Source: Oscillospiraceae bacterium
Lineage (GTDB): Bacteria > Bacillota_A > Clostridia > Oscillospirales > Oscillospiraceae
Length of the DNA stretch: 64,000 nucleotides
Direction: 5' to 3'
Assembly: GCA_017459865.1 (NCBI GenBank)
Contig: JAFUCD010000008.1
Span: 62,001-126,000 of the forward strand
Shown piece by piece: positions 63,770 through 64,000 of this stretch; position 1 is the first letter of the stretch, and the number at the start of each line of letters is the position of its first letter. The translations under genes were made by a program, and so were the position numbers. A model generated the notes under the pieces. That model had not been told where the DNA came from and searched no databases. It saw nothing but the letters and a program-made list of their open reading frames with translations.

Positions 63770-63794
63770 CCGTTTCGCATGAACGGTCATTTTT
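63762..63794 (+). terminator. Terminator after sigF
   Basis: AAAAATGACCGTT pairs perfectly with AACGGTCATTTTT around seven bases; the stop codon of sigF lies in its left arm. Confidence 0.93.
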
Positions 63795-64000
63795 GCTGTC
63801 CGGAAATCCTGCGCTTGCGTGACAAGTATCACAGTTTTGCAGAGGAACAGATGCTATTCTAGTTATGAAAATTCGTAATATTACTTATACATATCGTTAA
63901 ATCATTTTAGATCGATTCGACGAAGACATGAAAAAATTTATGAGATTTTTCAAAAACCATTAAAGATTTTTCATCAACGTTGATCATGTTGACGATTATT
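63795..64000. other. AT-rich intergenic end of the window
   Basis: No gene or RNA was recognised here. The stretch is far richer in A and T than the rest of the window. It contains a perfect palindrome ATCAACGTTGAT (63973-63984) next to TTGACG (63989-63994), which could be the -35 and operator of a gene beyond the edge. Confidence 0.4.

Overview
The window reads as chromosomal DNA of a GC-rich, spore-forming member of the Clostridia, most like an Oscillospiraceae-type gut Firmicute. The support is spoIIE and a complete spoIIAA-spoIIAB-sigF operon, a T-box leader before valS, TPP and THF riboswitches before energy-coupling-factor S components (thiT, folT), the rpmH-rnpA-yidD-yidC-jag block, strong AAAGGAGG ribosome sites (several serving TTG starts) and many TTGACA-17-TATAAT type promoters. 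The genus is inference. No phage, plasmid, CRISPR or restriction genes were seen.

Layout. 1-5900: the start of a radical SAM gene on the minus strand, then trmL and a lower-glycolysis operon pgk-tpiA-gpmI-eno. 5900-8370: a tiny cysteine-rich ORF, a SpoIIQ-like LytM protein, a TPP riboswitch with thiT, and three tRNAs. 8380-12330: a DUF1836 regulator coupled to an SPFH protein, a block of GC-rich dispersed repeats, an HPP-like membrane protein, and tRNA-Leu divergent from an EamA exporter. 12369-21108 (minus): one tightly packed envelope-polysaccharide operon with two paralogous O-antigen-ligase-like proteins, a MurJ-type and a Wzx-type flippase, DUF5693 and a GT2 glycosyltransferase. 21279-26300: asparaginase, an acyl-CoA transferase and an ABC importer. 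26486-31564: two zinc-ribbon proteins, tRNA-Ser, and an operon of lipoprotein, unknown protein, HAD nucleotidase and MgtC.

31664-37554: GNAT and uracil-DNA glycosylase on the minus strand, then murC, spoIIE and a small membrane protein coupled to spoIIE. 37610-43280 (minus): a folate and one-carbon block. fhs precedes a THF-riboswitch operon folT, a folC/5-formyl-THF cyclo-ligase fusion, a ParA-like ATPase and mtnN. 43499-51934: rnpB divergent from murD, then ligA, tatD, a tyrosine phosphatase, a DUF255 protein and a YhaM-type nuclease. 51984-55291: tRNA-Gly, then rpmH to jag and acpP. 55454-59184: tRNA-Asp, tRNA-Thr with a duplicated 3' end and terminator, glycerol-1-phosphate dehydrogenase, an EFR1 ferredoxin-flavodoxin and two small unknown proteins. 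59222-63769: T-box-valS and spoIIAA-spoIIAB-sigF.

How the genes connect. SpoIIE, SpoIIAA, SpoIIAB and SigF are the whole forespore switch, encoded at two loci. rnpB and rnpA supply both parts of RNase P. FolT, the FolC fusion and Fhs handle folate uptake, polyglutamylation, 5-formyl-THF salvage and formate activation, with the THF riboswitch sensing the pool. The most unusual items are the 21-residue cysteine-rich ORF, the FolC fusion under a THF riboswitch, the tRNA-Thr end duplication, the hairpin between valS and spoIIAA, and the two ligase paralogs in one operon.
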